Origin: Pseudooceanicola nanhaiensis DSM 18065 | Lineage (GTDB): Bacteria; Pseudomonadota; Alphaproteobacteria; Rhodobacterales; Rhodobacteraceae | Direction of reading: 5' to 3' | NCBI RefSeq assembly: GCF_000688295.1 | Contig: NZ_JHZF01000011.1 | Location: 1,706,288 to 1,770,287 of the forward strand | DNA: 64,000 nt | Part shown: positions 1 through 9,753 of the stretch, one piece after another | Numbering within the stretch: the first letter of the stretch is position 1 | Layout: every line of letters starts with the position of its first letter | Made by a program: the position numbers and the translations under genes | The notes under the pieces: generated by a model | Told to the model about the DNA's origin: nothing | Database searches by the model: none | Seen by the model: the letters and a program-made list of their open reading frames with translations, nothing else

Positions 1-783
<783 letters not shown>

Positions 784-792
784 TACGGCAAG

Positions 793-818
793 AGGGCGCC
801 CCCCGGGGCGCCCTTTTC
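793..818 (+). terminator. Rho-independent terminator of clpA
   Basis: GGGCGCCCC at 794-802 pairs perfectly with GGGGCGCCC at 805-813 and is followed by TTTT (814-817). It lies 10 bases after the clpA stop, so it most likely ends that transcript. Confidence 0.85.
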
Positions 819-855
819 TCATGACGCGGACCGCTCGTCCCCTCGGAATCGCACG

Positions 856-1809
856 ATGCGCCTGCTGCTCCTCCTTGTCCTGATCGCCTCCCCCCTCGCC
901 GCAGAGCCCCCGCGCCTTGCCCTGCCCGTCGATTGCACGTTGGGAGAGACCTGCCACATCCAGTCCTACGTCGACATCGACCCGACCGATGGCGCGCTCG
1001 ACCATGCCTGCGGGACCCTCAGCTACGACACCCACAAGGGCACGGATTTCGCCCTGCCCGACCTCGCGGCGATGGTGGCGGGCGTGAGCGTGCTGGCGGC
1101 CGCTCCGGGCCGGGTGCGGGCGGTGCGCGACGGGATGGCGGACGTGCTCTATACCGAGGCGGAGGATCTCGGCGGGCAGGATTGCGGCAACGGCGTCGTC
1201 ATCGCCCACCCGGACAGCTGGGAAACGCAGTATTGCCACCTCCGGCAGGGCTCCGTCGCGGTCCGCGAGGGTCAGGAGGTCGAGGCCGGGACGCGGCTCG
1301 GGCGCATCGGCCTGTCGGGCCGGACGCAGTTCCCGCACCTGCACCTGTCCGTCCGCCACGAGGGCCGCGTGATCGACCCCTTCGCCCCCGATGCCGCCCC
1401 CGGGCAATGCGGCGCGCCGGGCGAGAGCCTGTTCGAGACGACCCTTCCCTACCGGTCCGGCGGCCTGATCGCCGCGGGCTTTGCCGAGGCGGTGCCGGAC
1501 TATGCCGCGATCAAGGCCGGCACCGCCGCCGCGCCCGCGCTCGGGGCGAAGGGACCGGCACTGGTCATCTGGGGATTCGCCTATGGCAGCCGACCCGGCG
1601 ACGTGATGCGGCTGACGATCACCCAGCCCGACGGCACGACCTACCTGAGCACCGAGGCCGGGATCGACCGCCAGCAGGCGCAGTATTTCCGCGCCGCCGG
1701 CAAGCGCATCCGGCGCGGGCTGCGGCCCGGCAGATACGCGGGGACCGTCACGCTGCTGCGCGACGGGCGGCCCTACGACAGCCGCGAGACCGCGGTCATC
1801 GTGAGGTGA
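856..1809 (+). CDS. Secreted M23-family (LytM-type) metallopeptidase
   Basis: A 317-residue exported protein with a signal peptide (about residues 1-16, MRLLLLLVLIASPLAA). The peptidase M23 core carries the zinc-site motif HKGTD (H60, D64) and the HLHL motif near residue 163, so both metal-binding elements are intact. Enzymes of this family cut peptide cross-links in peptidoglycan, or activate amidases when the site is lost. A C-terminal region of about 120 residues (after the VIDPFAP segment) looks like a beta-sandwich and may bind cell wall. Several cysteines in the N-terminal half fit a periplasmic location. The stop abuts the stop of the convergent OmpA-like gene with no intervening base. 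The start has only a weak ribosome site. Confidence 0.85.
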   Translation: MRLLLLLVLIASPLAAEPPRLALPVDCTLGETCHIQSYVDIDPTDGALDHACGTLSYDTHKGTDFALPDLAAMVAGVSVLAAAPGRVRAVRDGMADVLYTEAEDLGGQDCGNGVVIAHPDSWETQYCHLRQGSVAVREGQEVEAGTRLGRIGLSGRTQFPHLHLSVRHEGRVIDPFAPDAAPGQCGAPGESLFETTLPYRSGGLIAAGFAEAVPDYAAIKAGTAAAPALGAKGPALVIWGFAYGSRPGDVMRLTITQPDGTTYLSTEAGIDRQQAQYFRAAGKRIRRGLRPGRYAGTVTLLRDGRPYDSRETAVIVR

Positions 1810-4791
1810 TCAGCGCTCGGTCAGCTTGAGCTCGATCCGCCGGTTCTGCGCGCGGGCCTCCGGGCTGTCGCCCTCGGCGAGCGGCTGGTACTGGCCGAAA
1901 CCGTTGGCCGACAGCCGCTCGGGCGGCAGGCCCAGCACGTCGGACATGTAGCGCACGACCGAGAGGGCCCGCGCCTGGCTGAGCTCCCAGTTGTCGGCGA
2001 ACTGGGCCGACGGGATGAGCGGCACGTCGTCTGTGTGACCGTCCACCTGCAGGATCCAGTCGATGCCCTGCGGGATCGCGGCCGCGATCTCCTCGATCAG
2101 CCGGGCGACCTTGGCGATCTCGGTCTGGCCCTCGGCCGACAGCCGCGCCTCGCCCGGGGCGAAGAGCACCTCGGACGAGAAGACGAAGCGGTCGCCCACC
2201 ACGTTGACCCCGTCCCGGTCGCTCATCAGGTCACGCAGCCGCCCGAAGAACTCGGAGCGGTATTTCTCGAGGTCCTTCTTCTCGGCCTCCAGCCGCTTGC
2301 GCTCGGCCTCCTCCAGCTCGGCCCGGCGCCGCTGTTCGGCCGCCGCCTGCGCGAGCGCCGCATTGAGGTCGCGCCCGAGCGAGGCGAGCTGCACCCTGGA
2401 GGCCTTGTCCCGCTCCTTCGCGTCGTCCAGGAGCGCCTGGAGCGAGCCGAGCTGTGAGCGCAGCGCGGCCACCTGCTGGTTCAGCAGGGCGGCGCGGCGC
2501 TGGCTCTCGGCCGATTTCGCCTCGGTCGCGTCCAGCTCCTTCTGCGCCTGCCTCAGCAGCACCTCGCGCTGCTCGCTCTCGCTCAGCCGCTCTTCGGCCC
2601 GCTGCTCGGCCTTCAGCTTCGCGGCAAGCGCCGCGGTCAGCTGCTTCTGAATCTCGTCGCGGTCCATCGCGCCCGCCTCGGCCGCGGCCTTCGCCGCCAG
2701 CGCCTCGGCCAGCTGCCGCTCGAGAGAGCCGACCTGCTCCGCCGCGCCCGCCTCGGCCTTGGTCACCGCGTCCCTGGCCCGGGTCAGCGCGGTTTCCAGC
2801 GTGGTCAGCTTCTGCTGCATCTCGGCGATGCGGCGTGCGTTCCGGGCGGCGCTCTCCTCGGCCGCCGCGAGGTCTTCTTCCAGCGCGGCCTTGTCCTGGC
2901 GCAGCGCATCGGCCGCGGTCTCCGAGGCCATCGCCGCATCCAGCCGCTTCTCGAGCCCCTCGCGGGTCTGCGCCGCGCGGGCGATCGCCGCCTCCATGGC
3001 CGCGATCCGCGCCTCGACCGCGTCCAGCTCCGACGCCTTCTCCTCCGTCGCCGCCCTGGCCGCCGCCACGTCGGCGCGCAGCCCCTCGAGCCGGGCGTTG
3101 GCCTGCCGCGTCGCCGCCTCGGCCTGCGCCAGCCGGGCGGCCCCTGCCGCGCGCTCTTCCTCGACCCGCGCTTCGGCCGCGGCCAGGGCGGCCCGCGCGT
3201 CGCTCAGCTCCCGCTCGAGCGCCGCCCGCGCCGAACCCGCTGCATCGCCCGCCCGCTCGGCCTCGCGCTGCATGTCCGCAAGCCGGGATTCCAGCGCGGC
3301 CACCTCGGCGCGGGCCTGCGACCGGGCGTCCTCCACCTCGGCCCGCGCGCGCGCCGCATCCTCGCGGGCCGCGTCGCGCTCGGTCCGGATGGCGGCGATC
3401 TGCGCGTTCAGCTCGGTCTCGGCCGCCTCGCGGGCCTCGCCCGCGCGGGTCAGCGCGGCCTCGATCACCCCGAGCCGCGCCTCCAGCTCGGCAAGCTTCG
3501 CATCGCGGTCCTCGACATCGGCCAGCGCCGCGGCCAGCTGCGCCTCGACCGAATTGAGCTGCGAGAGCGTCGCGCCCCGGCCGCTTTCGGCCCGGCGCAA
3601 CTGCGCCTGCGTCCGGTCCAGATCGCCTTCCAGCGCCGCGACCCGCTCGCCCGCCTCGGCCAGTGCCGCGTCCTTGCCGGCCACCGCCTCCTGCGCGGCG
3701 GCGAGCGCCGTGCGGACCTCTTCCAGCGCCGCCTCGCGCGCGGCCAGCGCTTCGCGGCTTTCCTCGAGCGCGGCGGTGGTGGTGGCGAGGTCCTCGCCGA
3801 GCGAGGTGACCTCGCTCCGGCCCTGGTCGCGCGACATCAGCGCGGCGGCCAGCTGCGCGGTCAGGTCGTCGCTCGTGTCCTGGGCCGCGGCGAGCAGGGT
3901 CAGCGTCTCTTCGGCGCGCTTGCGCTGCTCTTCCAGCGCCAGCGTCATCGCCGTCAGCTCGTCCTCGGCACCCTGCAGCCGTTCGCGCAGCGCTTGGGCC
4001 GCAGCGGCCTCGGCGAGGCGGGCCTTCTCCTCGTCCGACAGGTCGGCCTCGAGCGTGGCCACCTGCTCGGACAGCGCGGCATTCTCGGTGCCCGCCTCCG
4101 CATTCCGGGTCCGCAGGTCCGCGATCAGCGCCTCGAGCGCCTCGCGCCGGGCGGCGGCAAGCCGCGCCTCCTCGGCGCCGGCGTCGATCTCGTCGCGGGC
4201 CTTCGACAGCGCCAGCTGCAGCGCGTCGCGGTCCGATACGAGCGCGTCGCGTGTCTCCTCCAGCGCCGCCACCTGGTCGCGCGCGTCGTTGCGTTCAGCG
4301 AGCAGCGCCGCGACCTGGCTTTCGAAATCGGTGATCGAGGCCTCGGCCGTGCGCAGATCCTGCGCGGTGCGGTCCCTCTCGGTCTGGAGCGCCGCCACCT
4401 GCGCCTCGTAATCGCTGATCGCGGCCCGGGCGTTGCGCAGATCGGCCGCCGCGGCGTCCCGTTCGGCGGTCAGCGCGGCGATCGCCTCGGCCTGCGAGGC
4501 CGCCCTGTCCTCGGCCCGGTCGAGCGTCGCGTTCAGCGTGCCCAGCTCACCTTCGAGCCGCTGCGACCTGTCGCGTTCCAGCCCGAGCGCCTGCGCCAGC
4601 GCGGCCAGCTCCGAGCCGAGCTCGTCGAGCTCGGTCTCCTGCCCGGTGATCGTCTCCTTCAGCACGAACTGCACGACCATGAAGATCGTCAGGACGAACA
4701 TCAGCACCAGCAGAAGCCCGGTCATCGCGTCAACGAAGCCGGGCCAGATCGCGTGCTGGAAACGGTTGCCGGAGCGCCGGGACAGCGCCAT
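1810..4791 (-). CDS. MotB/OmpA-like peptidoglycan-binding protein with a giant coiled coil
   Basis: A 993-residue protein with three parts. Residues about 16-46 form one membrane helix that begins WPGFVDAMTG; D21 sits where MotB carries its proton-accepting aspartate. Residues about 45-850 are almost entirely Ala/Glu/Arg/Leu-rich heptad sequence, a predicted coiled coil. Residues about 860-993 are an OmpA-like domain (VDGHTDDVP, NWELSQARA, NRRIEL) that should bind peptidoglycan. It lies 3 bases downstream of the MotA/ExbB-like gene, so the two are very likely a channel-stator pair. No flagellar genes are nearby. The arrangement resembles ZorAB of the Zorya defence systems, but there the long tail is on ZorA and is cytoplasmic; here the coil is on the MotB-like partner and should be periplasmic. 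Confidence 0.8.
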   Translation of the reverse strand: MALSRRSGNRFQHAIWPGFVDAMTGLLLVLMFVLTIFMVVQFVLKETITGQETELDELGSELAALAQALGLERDRSQRLEGELGTLNATLDRAEDRAASQAEAIAALTAERDAAAADLRNARAAISDYEAQVAALQTERDRTAQDLRTAEASITDFESQVAALLAERNDARDQVAALEETRDALVSDRDALQLALSKARDEIDAGAEEARLAAARREALEALIADLRTRNAEAGTENAALSEQVATLEADLSDEEKARLAEAAAAQALRERLQGAEDELTAMTLALEEQRKRAEETLTLLAAAQDTSDDLTAQLAAALMSRDQGRSEVTSLGEDLATTTAALEESREALAAREAALEEVRTALAAAQEAVAGKDAALAEAGERVAALEGDLDRTQAQLRRAESGRGATLSQLNSVEAQLAAALADVEDRDAKLAELEARLGVIEAALTRAGEAREAAETELNAQIAAIRTERDAAREDAARARAEVEDARSQARAEVAALESRLADMQREAERAGDAAGSARAALERELSDARAALAAAEARVEEERAAGAARLAQAEAATRQANARLEGLRADVAAARAATEEKASELDAVEARIAAMEAAIARAAQTREGLEKRLDAAMASETAADALRQDKAALEEDLAAAEESAARNARRIAEMQQKLTTLETALTRARDAVTKAEAGAAEQVGSLERQLAEALAAKAAAEAGAMDRDEIQKQLTAALAAKLKAEQRAEERLSESEQREVLLRQAQKELDATEAKSAESQRRAALLNQQVAALRSQLGSLQALLDDAKERDKASRVQLASLGRDLNAALAQAAAEQRRRAELEEAERKRLEAEKKDLEKYRSEFFGRLRDLMSDRDGVNVVGDRFVFSSEVLFAPGEARLSAEGQTEIAKVARLIEEIAAAIPQGIDWILQVDGHTDDVPLIPSAQFADNWELSQARALSVVRYMSDVLGLPPERLSANGFGQYQPLAEGDSPEARAQNRRIELKLTER

Positions 4792-4794
4792 GGA

Positions 4795-6042
4795 TCAGCC
4801 CTCCTGGCCGCCGCCCGCCTTGTGGACCGGAGCGGGGCGCATTGTGCCCGTGACGGAACCGGGGCGCCGCGCCGACGCCTGCACCGCCTTGGCCAGAGCC
4901 GCGAGATCGGTCCGCAGCTCGGTCATGGTTTCCTGCCGCCCGGCCGAGATTTCCTCGAGGATGCGCAGCATCTGCACGTCGATCGAGCGCAGCCGCATCC
5001 GGCTCTCGGCGTCGAGCCCTTCGCCCGTCTCGCGCCGGGCAAGATGATCCAACAGCCTTTCCTGCCCGTCGGCCACCCTTTCGAGCGCGGGTATCACGTC
5101 GTTTTGTTCCGCCTGTGACTCCATCCTCGCAGCCAGCACGGCGATGGCGTCGGTCAGCGCGCCGACTTTTTCGTCCAGCGTGGCCCGGTTCCGGTCGGAC
5201 TGGGCGAAGAGGGTCTGCAGGTCCTGCATCTGCCCGCTCATGTGCTCGGCCATGTGGTCGACCATCCCGGCGAGCGCCGCGGCCTCGCCGCCCATCTCGC
5301 CCGCGTCGGAAGCGAAGGAGACCCGGGTGATCGTCGACATCCACTCTTCGAGTTCGCGGTAGAAGCGGTTCTGCCCCTGCCCCGCGAAGAGCTCCAGCAG
5401 CCCCACGACCAGCGACCCCGCGAGCCCCAGGAGCGACGAGGCAAACGCCACCCCCATGCCGCCGAGCTGCGCCTCGAGCCCGGTCATCAGGCGGTTGAAC
5501 ACCTCGACCCCGCCCTCGCCGTCCTGCGGCGCCAGGCTGCGGATCGTGTCGACCACGGCGGGGACCGTGGTGGCGAGGCCGTAGAAGGTGCCGAGCAGCC
5601 CGAGGAAGATCAGCAGGTTGACGATGTAGCGCGTGATGTCGCGCGCCTCGTCGATCCGCATCGCGACGGATTCGAGGATCGAGCCCGCCGAGGTCGACGA
5701 GATCTGCATCCGCCGCGAGCGCGACCGGAGCAGCGTCGCCAGCGGCGTCAGCAGGCGGGGGGCATGCACGCCCTCGTCGTCGATCCGGTCGGCGGCGAAG
5801 GCCTCGATCCAGCGGACCGACGAGATCAGCTGCGCGACCTGCCAGAAGCAGGAGATCACGCCGATGAAGAAGACGAAGGCGATGAAACCGTTCAGGTAGG
5901 GGTTCGCGATGAAGACCGGCAGGACGCGCGGCGCGGCGAGGAACACGCCGAGCCCGGTCAACGCGAGCACGAGGACCATCGACATGATCTGCCGGATGGG
6001 CTGGGAAAACTGCGTCTGGGCCTCTCGGTCCGGCTGGTCCAT
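4795..6042 (-). CDS. MotA/TolQ/ExbB-like proton-channel protein
   Basis: A 415-residue membrane protein with four likely helices at about 18-37, 48-70, 138-162 and 195-221. Helix 3 carries GLLGTFYGL and helix 4 GMGVAFASSLLGLAGS, the signature pair of MotA, TolQ and ExbB channel subunits. Residues about 230-395 form an amphipathic helical cytoplasmic tail. It is 3 bases upstream of the OmpA-like gene, whose membrane helix supplies the matching aspartate, so I infer a proton-driven complex anchored to the wall. I chose ATG at 6042 (MDQPDREAQ), with CAGGAC a dozen bases upstream. A TTG at 6135 would add 31 residues of unlikely composition and directly abut chaC. The exact partner process is unknown. 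Confidence 0.8.
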   Translation of the reverse strand: MDQPDREAQTQFSQPIRQIMSMVLVLALTGLGVFLAAPRVLPVFIANPYLNGFIAFVFFIGVISCFWQVAQLISSVRWIEAFAADRIDDEGVHAPRLLTPLATLLRSRSRRMQISSTSAGSILESVAMRIDEARDITRYIVNLLIFLGLLGTFYGLATTVPAVVDTIRSLAPQDGEGGVEVFNRLMTGLEAQLGGMGVAFASSLLGLAGSLVVGLLELFAGQGQNRFYRELEEWMSTITRVSFASDAGEMGGEAAALAGMVDHMAEHMSGQMQDLQTLFAQSDRNRATLDEKVGALTDAIAVLAARMESQAEQNDVIPALERVADGQERLLDHLARRETGEGLDAESRMRLRSIDVQMLRILEEISAGRQETMTELRTDLAALAKAVQASARRPGSVTGTMRPAPVHKAGGGQEG

Positions 6043-6135
6043 GGAGGGGACGTGTCCTGAAACTGGTGTGTTGCGGGCCGATTTCGTCGCGAGGAGCGGC
6101 CCCGGGTTCGCGCGGATCCTACGGGTTGGGCGCAA

Positions 6136-6678
6136 TCAAGCCAAGGACTTATCCACGATCCGGCGCACCGCCTGCGCGATCCGCGACAATTCCGGATCGG
6201 CAATGCCGAGGACGTCCAGATGTTCGGCGGTCGACCACAGGTAATCCCGGTTCGGCCCCCGCCCGCCATGGGCGCGGGCGATGATGCGGGCCTGCTCGGC
6301 CTCGCTCAGCCCGCCGCAATACTGCGCGTGGTCGCGATCGACCACATAGGCCAGCGCCTCGACCTCGCGCCCGTCGTCGAGCCGCACCGGCAGCCTGCGT
6401 TCGACATAGGCCGACGAGATCAGCTCGCGTTCCCGCAACGCCGCGAGGATCTCCTCCCGGCCCGCGTCGGGGATCCGCAGCGCCAGCCCGCGGCATTCGG
6501 CCCCGGGGTGCGCATCGAGCGCGAGGACCAGCCCGGGCTCCTCGACGCTGCCGCGATGGTGGATCGAGCTCATGCAGAAGCTGCGCGCATACCCCGGCAG
6601 GGTCGCGGTCACGGCCTCGGCCGCCTCGAATTCGGGGTTCCACATCAGAGAGCCGTAGCCGAAGACCCACAGGGACAT
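6136..6678 (-). CDS. chaC: ChaC-type gamma-glutamylcyclotransferase
   Basis: A 180-residue cytoplasmic enzyme of the ChaC family, which splits glutathione into 5-oxoproline and Cys-Gly. The N-terminus has the signature loop FGYGSLMWNP that binds the gamma-glutamyl group, followed by the conserved PGYARSF and HRGS segments. The stretch RERELISSAY holds the family's conserved glutamate, and VEALAYVVD and CGGLSEAEQARII match the C-terminal half. Length is normal for bacterial ChaC. It is the first gene of the minus-strand group that continues into the stator-like pair, but the function gives no obvious link. The divergent DUF2125 gene starts about 100 bases away. Confidence 0.88.
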   Translation of the reverse strand: MSLWVFGYGSLMWNPEFEAAEAVTATLPGYARSFCMSSIHHRGSVEEPGLVLALDAHPGAECRGLALRIPDAGREEILAALRERELISSAYVERRLPVRLDDGREVEALAYVVDRDHAQYCGGLSEAEQARIIARAHGGRGPNRDYLWSTAEHLDVLGIADPELSRIAQAVRRIVDKSLA

Positions 6679-6781
6679 AACGATCCTTTCACTGGCCGTG
6701 CCCCGCGCGACCTTGTATTCGCCGCCGCACGGGTCATCTGCCCCGGTATCAAAAACCTGCGCCGATCAACAGGGGGCCAGC

Positions 6782-7777
6782 TTGAAACGTCTGCTCATCG
6801 TCATCCTCGTCGCGGCCGCGGCATGGTCGGGCTACTGGTTCATAGGGTCCTACGGCCTGAAATCGGCCTATGAGGGCTGGTTCGAGGCCCGGCGCGAGGA
6901 CGGCTGGCAGGCCGATTACGCCGATCTTTCCGTGCGCGGCTTCCCGAACCGGTTCGACACGACCTTCACCGACCTCGCCATCGCCGATCCCGCCACGGGC
7001 TGGGCATGGGAGGCGCCGTTCTTCCAGCTGCTCGCGCTGTCCTACCGGCCGAATTCCGTGATCGCGGTCTTCCCGCCGGAAAGCACCATCGCCACCCCGA
7101 ACGAACGGCTTGCGCTGACCACCTCGGACACCAAGGCCAGCCTCACGCTCGGCGCCTCCTCCCGGCTGCCGCTGCAACGGGCGACGCTCGTGGGCAGCGA
7201 CCTGATGGTCGAAGGCGTCGAAACCGTCTCGCTCGACTCGCTGCGCCTGGCGGCCGAGCTGCTGCCGGGGTCCGAGACCGATTACCACCTCGGCTTCCGG
7301 GCCGAGGGGCTGGCCCTGCCCGACCCGCTGCTCGGGCGCCTGTCCGGCGGCGTGGCGCTGCCCGATCTGGTGGACAAGGTGCATGTGGATGCGGATGTGA
7401 AGTTCGACGCGCCCTGGGACCTCGACGCGATCGAGCAGCGGCGCCCGCAGCCGCGCCACCTCCGCCTGCGGCTGGCCGAGGCGGAATGGGGCGCGCTGAA
7501 GCTCTCGGCCACCGGAGAGCTCGACATCGACGCGGCCGGCACGCCGACGGGCGAGATCGCGGTCAAGGCCGAGAACTGGCGCGACATGCTCGACCTCGCC
7601 GTCGCGGCGGGCGCGCTGCCCGAGAGCGTGGCCGCCTCTGCCGAGAAGGCGCTCGGGCTGGTCGCGGGCCTCTCGGGCCGGGCCGACACGCTGAACGCCA
7701 CCATCGCCTTCCGCGACGGCGGCATGTACCTCGGCCCCGTGCCCCTGGGCGAGGCCCCGGTGATGGCGCTCAGGTAG
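6782..7777 (+). CDS. DUF2125 family protein, probably exported or membrane-anchored
   Basis: A 331-residue protein beginning with a hydrophobic helix (MKRLLIVILVAAAAWSGYWF) and continuing with beta-rich sequence typical of DUF2125, a family widespread in Alphaproteobacteria and without assigned function. Landmarks are YADLSVRGFPNRFDTTFTDL and the C-terminal half with LSGRADTLNATIAF. I chose TTG at 6782 because AGGGGG lies at 6771-6776 and because this start puts the hydrophobic segment at the very N-terminus. An in-frame ATG at 6698 would add 28 residues of ordinary sequence ahead of it. The N-terminus could be an uncleaved anchor. It stands alone, convergent with the extensin-like gene. Confidence 0.75.
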   Translation: MKRLLIVILVAAAAWSGYWFIGSYGLKSAYEGWFEARREDGWQADYADLSVRGFPNRFDTTFTDLAIADPATGWAWEAPFFQLLALSYRPNSVIAVFPPESTIATPNERLALTTSDTKASLTLGASSRLPLQRATLVGSDLMVEGVETVSLDSLRLAAELLPGSETDYHLGFRAEGLALPDPLLGRLSGGVALPDLVDKVHVDADVKFDAPWDLDAIEQRRPQPRHLRLRLAEAEWGALKLSATGELDIDAAGTPTGEIAVKAENWRDMLDLAVAAGALPESVAASAEKALGLVAGLSGRADTLNATIAFRDGGMYLGPVPLGEAPVMALR

Positions 7778-7780
7778 CGG

Positions 7781-8836
7781 TCAGCGGCAGTAGGTGCCCG
7801 CGCGATACCGCGCGGTGTCGAGGTGGAAATGGTCGCGGTGGAACCGGTCGGCATTCGGACCGAGCACCGTGCCGAAGGGACCGCAGGCCGCCTTGTGCAT
7901 CGCCCGCATCACCTTGGCGTGGTTGCCGCTCCAGTCGCGCAGGACGCTCAGTTCCTGCCCGTTCCGCAGCTTGAAGCCCGAGATGTCGATTGCATGGCCC
8001 CGGCCGTGTTCCGACAGCTTGGCGCCGCGCTGGTTGTTCCGCGTCCGGCAGACGTAGTGTGCCGCGACCCGCAGCTCCGACAGGCCTCCGCCGAGGGTGC
8101 CGATCGCCGGGCGGGCCGCCTGCGCCACCCAGGCATTCAGCGCGCGGGCCGTGGTGCAATCCATCACCGCATGGGTCGACAGCGACACCCCCGCGACCGA
8201 GGAGATGCGGACCGCGTCCTGCACCCCGCAGGCGCCCTTGCCCGAGACATTGCCGATCGAGATGCCCTGGATGTCCTCCACCCCGCAGACCATCTTGCCA
8301 CGCTTGGCGGCGCCGACGCGCTTGGCGTTGTCCTCCACGTTGCGGCTTCGCTGGCGCGGGCGCAGAAGCGCGAGGAGCGTGTTCGGCTTCTTCTCGACCT
8401 CGCGCTTCACGCCGAGATCCTCGGGCCGGGTCTCGCGCTGCGGGGCGGCCGCGGTCCGGCTGGGGGCGGCCGGCTTGCCGGCCCCGCGCAGGAGGTCGAG
8501 GACCGTGGGCTTCTGTTCGGTCTGGACCTCTTGCTGAATTTGCGGCTGCGCCTGGGGCTTGGGCTGGGCGGCAGCCTCCTGCGCGGCGGCGCTGGCCGCG
8601 GCCAGCTGCTCGGCCATGCCCGCGTCGTCCCGCGCCTTTGGTCGCAGGGCGCTCCGCAGCCCCCCGGTCACGGACGGCTCGGCGGGGCGTGCCTCGGCCG
8701 CGGCGGCGGGGGCGGGCCGGGCCACCGTGGCCTCGGCCTGCACCGCGCGGGCCTGCGGGCGGAGCGACCGGGACGGGGCGTCGGCGAGAGCGCCGCCGGC
8801 CGTCGAGAAGACCAGAACCAGCGGCAGCCATCTCAT
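7781..8836 (-). CDS. Extensin-like C-terminal domain protein (putative peptidoglycan-active)
   Basis: A 351-residue exported protein: signal peptide about 1-19 (MRWLPLVLVFSTAGGALA), then a Pro/Ala/Gln-rich low-complexity stretch to about 175, then an Extensin-like_C domain. That domain resembles M15/VanY-type D,D-peptidases: HGRGHAIDISGF and DHFHLD could form the metal site. Six cysteines in the domain suggest disulfides in the periplasm. The start ATG overlaps the tyrC stop as ATGA (8833-8836), so translation is probably coupled although the function (wall) differs from aromatic amino acid synthesis. Catalytic activity is an inference from the motif resemblance only. Confidence 0.78.
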   Translation of the reverse strand: MRWLPLVLVFSTAGGALADAPSRSLRPQARAVQAEATVARPAPAAAAEARPAEPSVTGGLRSALRPKARDDAGMAEQLAAASAAAQEAAAQPKPQAQPQIQQEVQTEQKPTVLDLLRGAGKPAAPSRTAAAPQRETRPEDLGVKREVEKKPNTLLALLRPRQRSRNVEDNAKRVGAAKRGKMVCGVEDIQGISIGNVSGKGACGVQDAVRISSVAGVSLSTHAVMDCTTARALNAWVAQAARPAIGTLGGGLSELRVAAHYVCRTRNNQRGAKLSEHGRGHAIDISGFKLRNGQELSVLRDWSGNHAKVMRAMHKAACGPFGTVLGPNADRFHRDHFHLDTARYRAGTYCR

Positions 8837-9753
8837 TTCCGGGAGCCTCCCCGGCCGAAGTCGGGCGCGTCGGTGTCCTGGCCGGCGTCGATGATCCCGC
8901 GCCGGATCGCCCGTGTGCGGGTGAAGTAATCGTGCAGCAAGTCTCCGTCCCCCGTTCTGATCGCCCGTTGCAGGGCAAAGAGTTCTTCGGTGAAGCGGCC
9001 GAGGATCTCGAGCGTCGCGTCCTTGTTGGTGAGGAACACGTCGCGCCACATCGTCGGGTCGGAGGCCGCGATCCGGGTGAAATCCCGGAACCCGGCGGCG
9101 GAGTACTTGATGACTTCGCTGTCCGTCACCCGACGCAGATCGTCGGCCACGCCTACCATGGTATAGGCGATCAGGTGCGGGGTGTGCGAGGTCACGGCGA
9201 GAACGAGGTCGTGATGAGCGGGATCCATCTCATCGACATTGGCGCCCATCCCCTCCCAGAGCGCCCGGAGCGCGGCCGTGGCGCCCTCGTCGGTGCCCTC
9301 CACCGGCACCAGCAGGCACCAGCGGTTGTCGAAGAGCTCGGCGAAGCCCGAGGTCGGACCGGAATGCTCGGTCCCCGCCAGCGGGTGCGCGGGAACGAAA
9401 TGCACGCCCTCGGGGATATGCGGCAGCACCGCCTCGATGACCGCGGCCTTGACCGAGCCGACGTCGGTCACGGTCGCGCCGGGCTTCAGGTGCGGGGCGA
9501 TCTCCTCGGCCACCGCGCCCATGGCACCCACGGGCACGCAGAGCACCACGAGGTCCGCGCCCTCCACCGCCTCGATCGCGGTGTCGCAGACCCGGTCGCA
9601 GAGCCCGATCCGGCGCGCGGTCTCCCGCGTGGCCTCGGTGCGGGCATAGCCCGTCACCTCGCCGGCCAGCCCGCCGCGCTTGATCGACCAGAACATCGAC
9701 GAGGCGATCAGACCCAGCCCGATCAGCGCGACGCGCTCGTATACCTGCGCCAT
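8833..9753 (-). CDS. tyrC: Prephenate/arogenate dehydrogenase
   Basis: A 306-residue NAD(P)-dependent dehydrogenase that makes the tyrosine precursor from prephenate or arogenate. The N-terminal Rossmann motif reads GLGLIASSMF, followed by ADLVVLCVPVGA, and the substrate pocket has the family signature HPLAGTEHSGP and SHTPHLIAY. Length matches stand-alone TyrC enzymes; there is no chorismate mutase or ACT domain. The ATG overlaps the hisC stop by one base (TGATG), so the two enzymes of the aromatic end-pathway are co-translated. Which of the two substrates is preferred cannot be read from sequence. Confidence 0.92.
   Translation of the reverse strand: MAQVYERVALIGLGLIASSMFWSIKRGGLAGEVTGYARTEATRETARRIGLCDRVCDTAIEAVEGADLVVLCVPVGAMGAVAEEIAPHLKPGATVTDVGSVKAAVIEAVLPHIPEGVHFVPAHPLAGTEHSGPTSGFAELFDNRWCLLVPVEGTDEGATAALRALWEGMGANVDEMDPAHHDLVLAVTSHTPHLIAYTMVGVADDLRRVTDSEVIKYSAAGFRDFTRIAASDPTMWRDVFLTNKDATLEILGRFTEELFALQRAIRTGDGDLLHDYFTRTRAIRRGIIDAGQDTDAPDFGRGGSRK

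Noticed and set aside
2454-3557. Long plus-strand open frames opposite the coiled-coil gene
   Set aside because: They are Ser/Arg/Pro/Ala-rich mirror images of Glu/Ala/Leu codons on the other strand; no ribosome sites, no family features. The same holds for other long antisense frames in the window.
1810-6042. A Zorya anti-phage system
   Set aside because: The channel and OmpA-like proteins recall ZorAB, but the long helical part is on the wrong partner and no ZorC, ZorD or ZorE-like gene is adjacent; the neighbours are housekeeping genes.
6043-6135. Longer N-terminus of the MotA/ExbB-like protein from TTG 6135
   Set aside because: The added 31 residues (RPTRRIRANPGPLL...) are not membrane-like, the start would directly abut the chaC gene, and a normal ATG lies at 6042.
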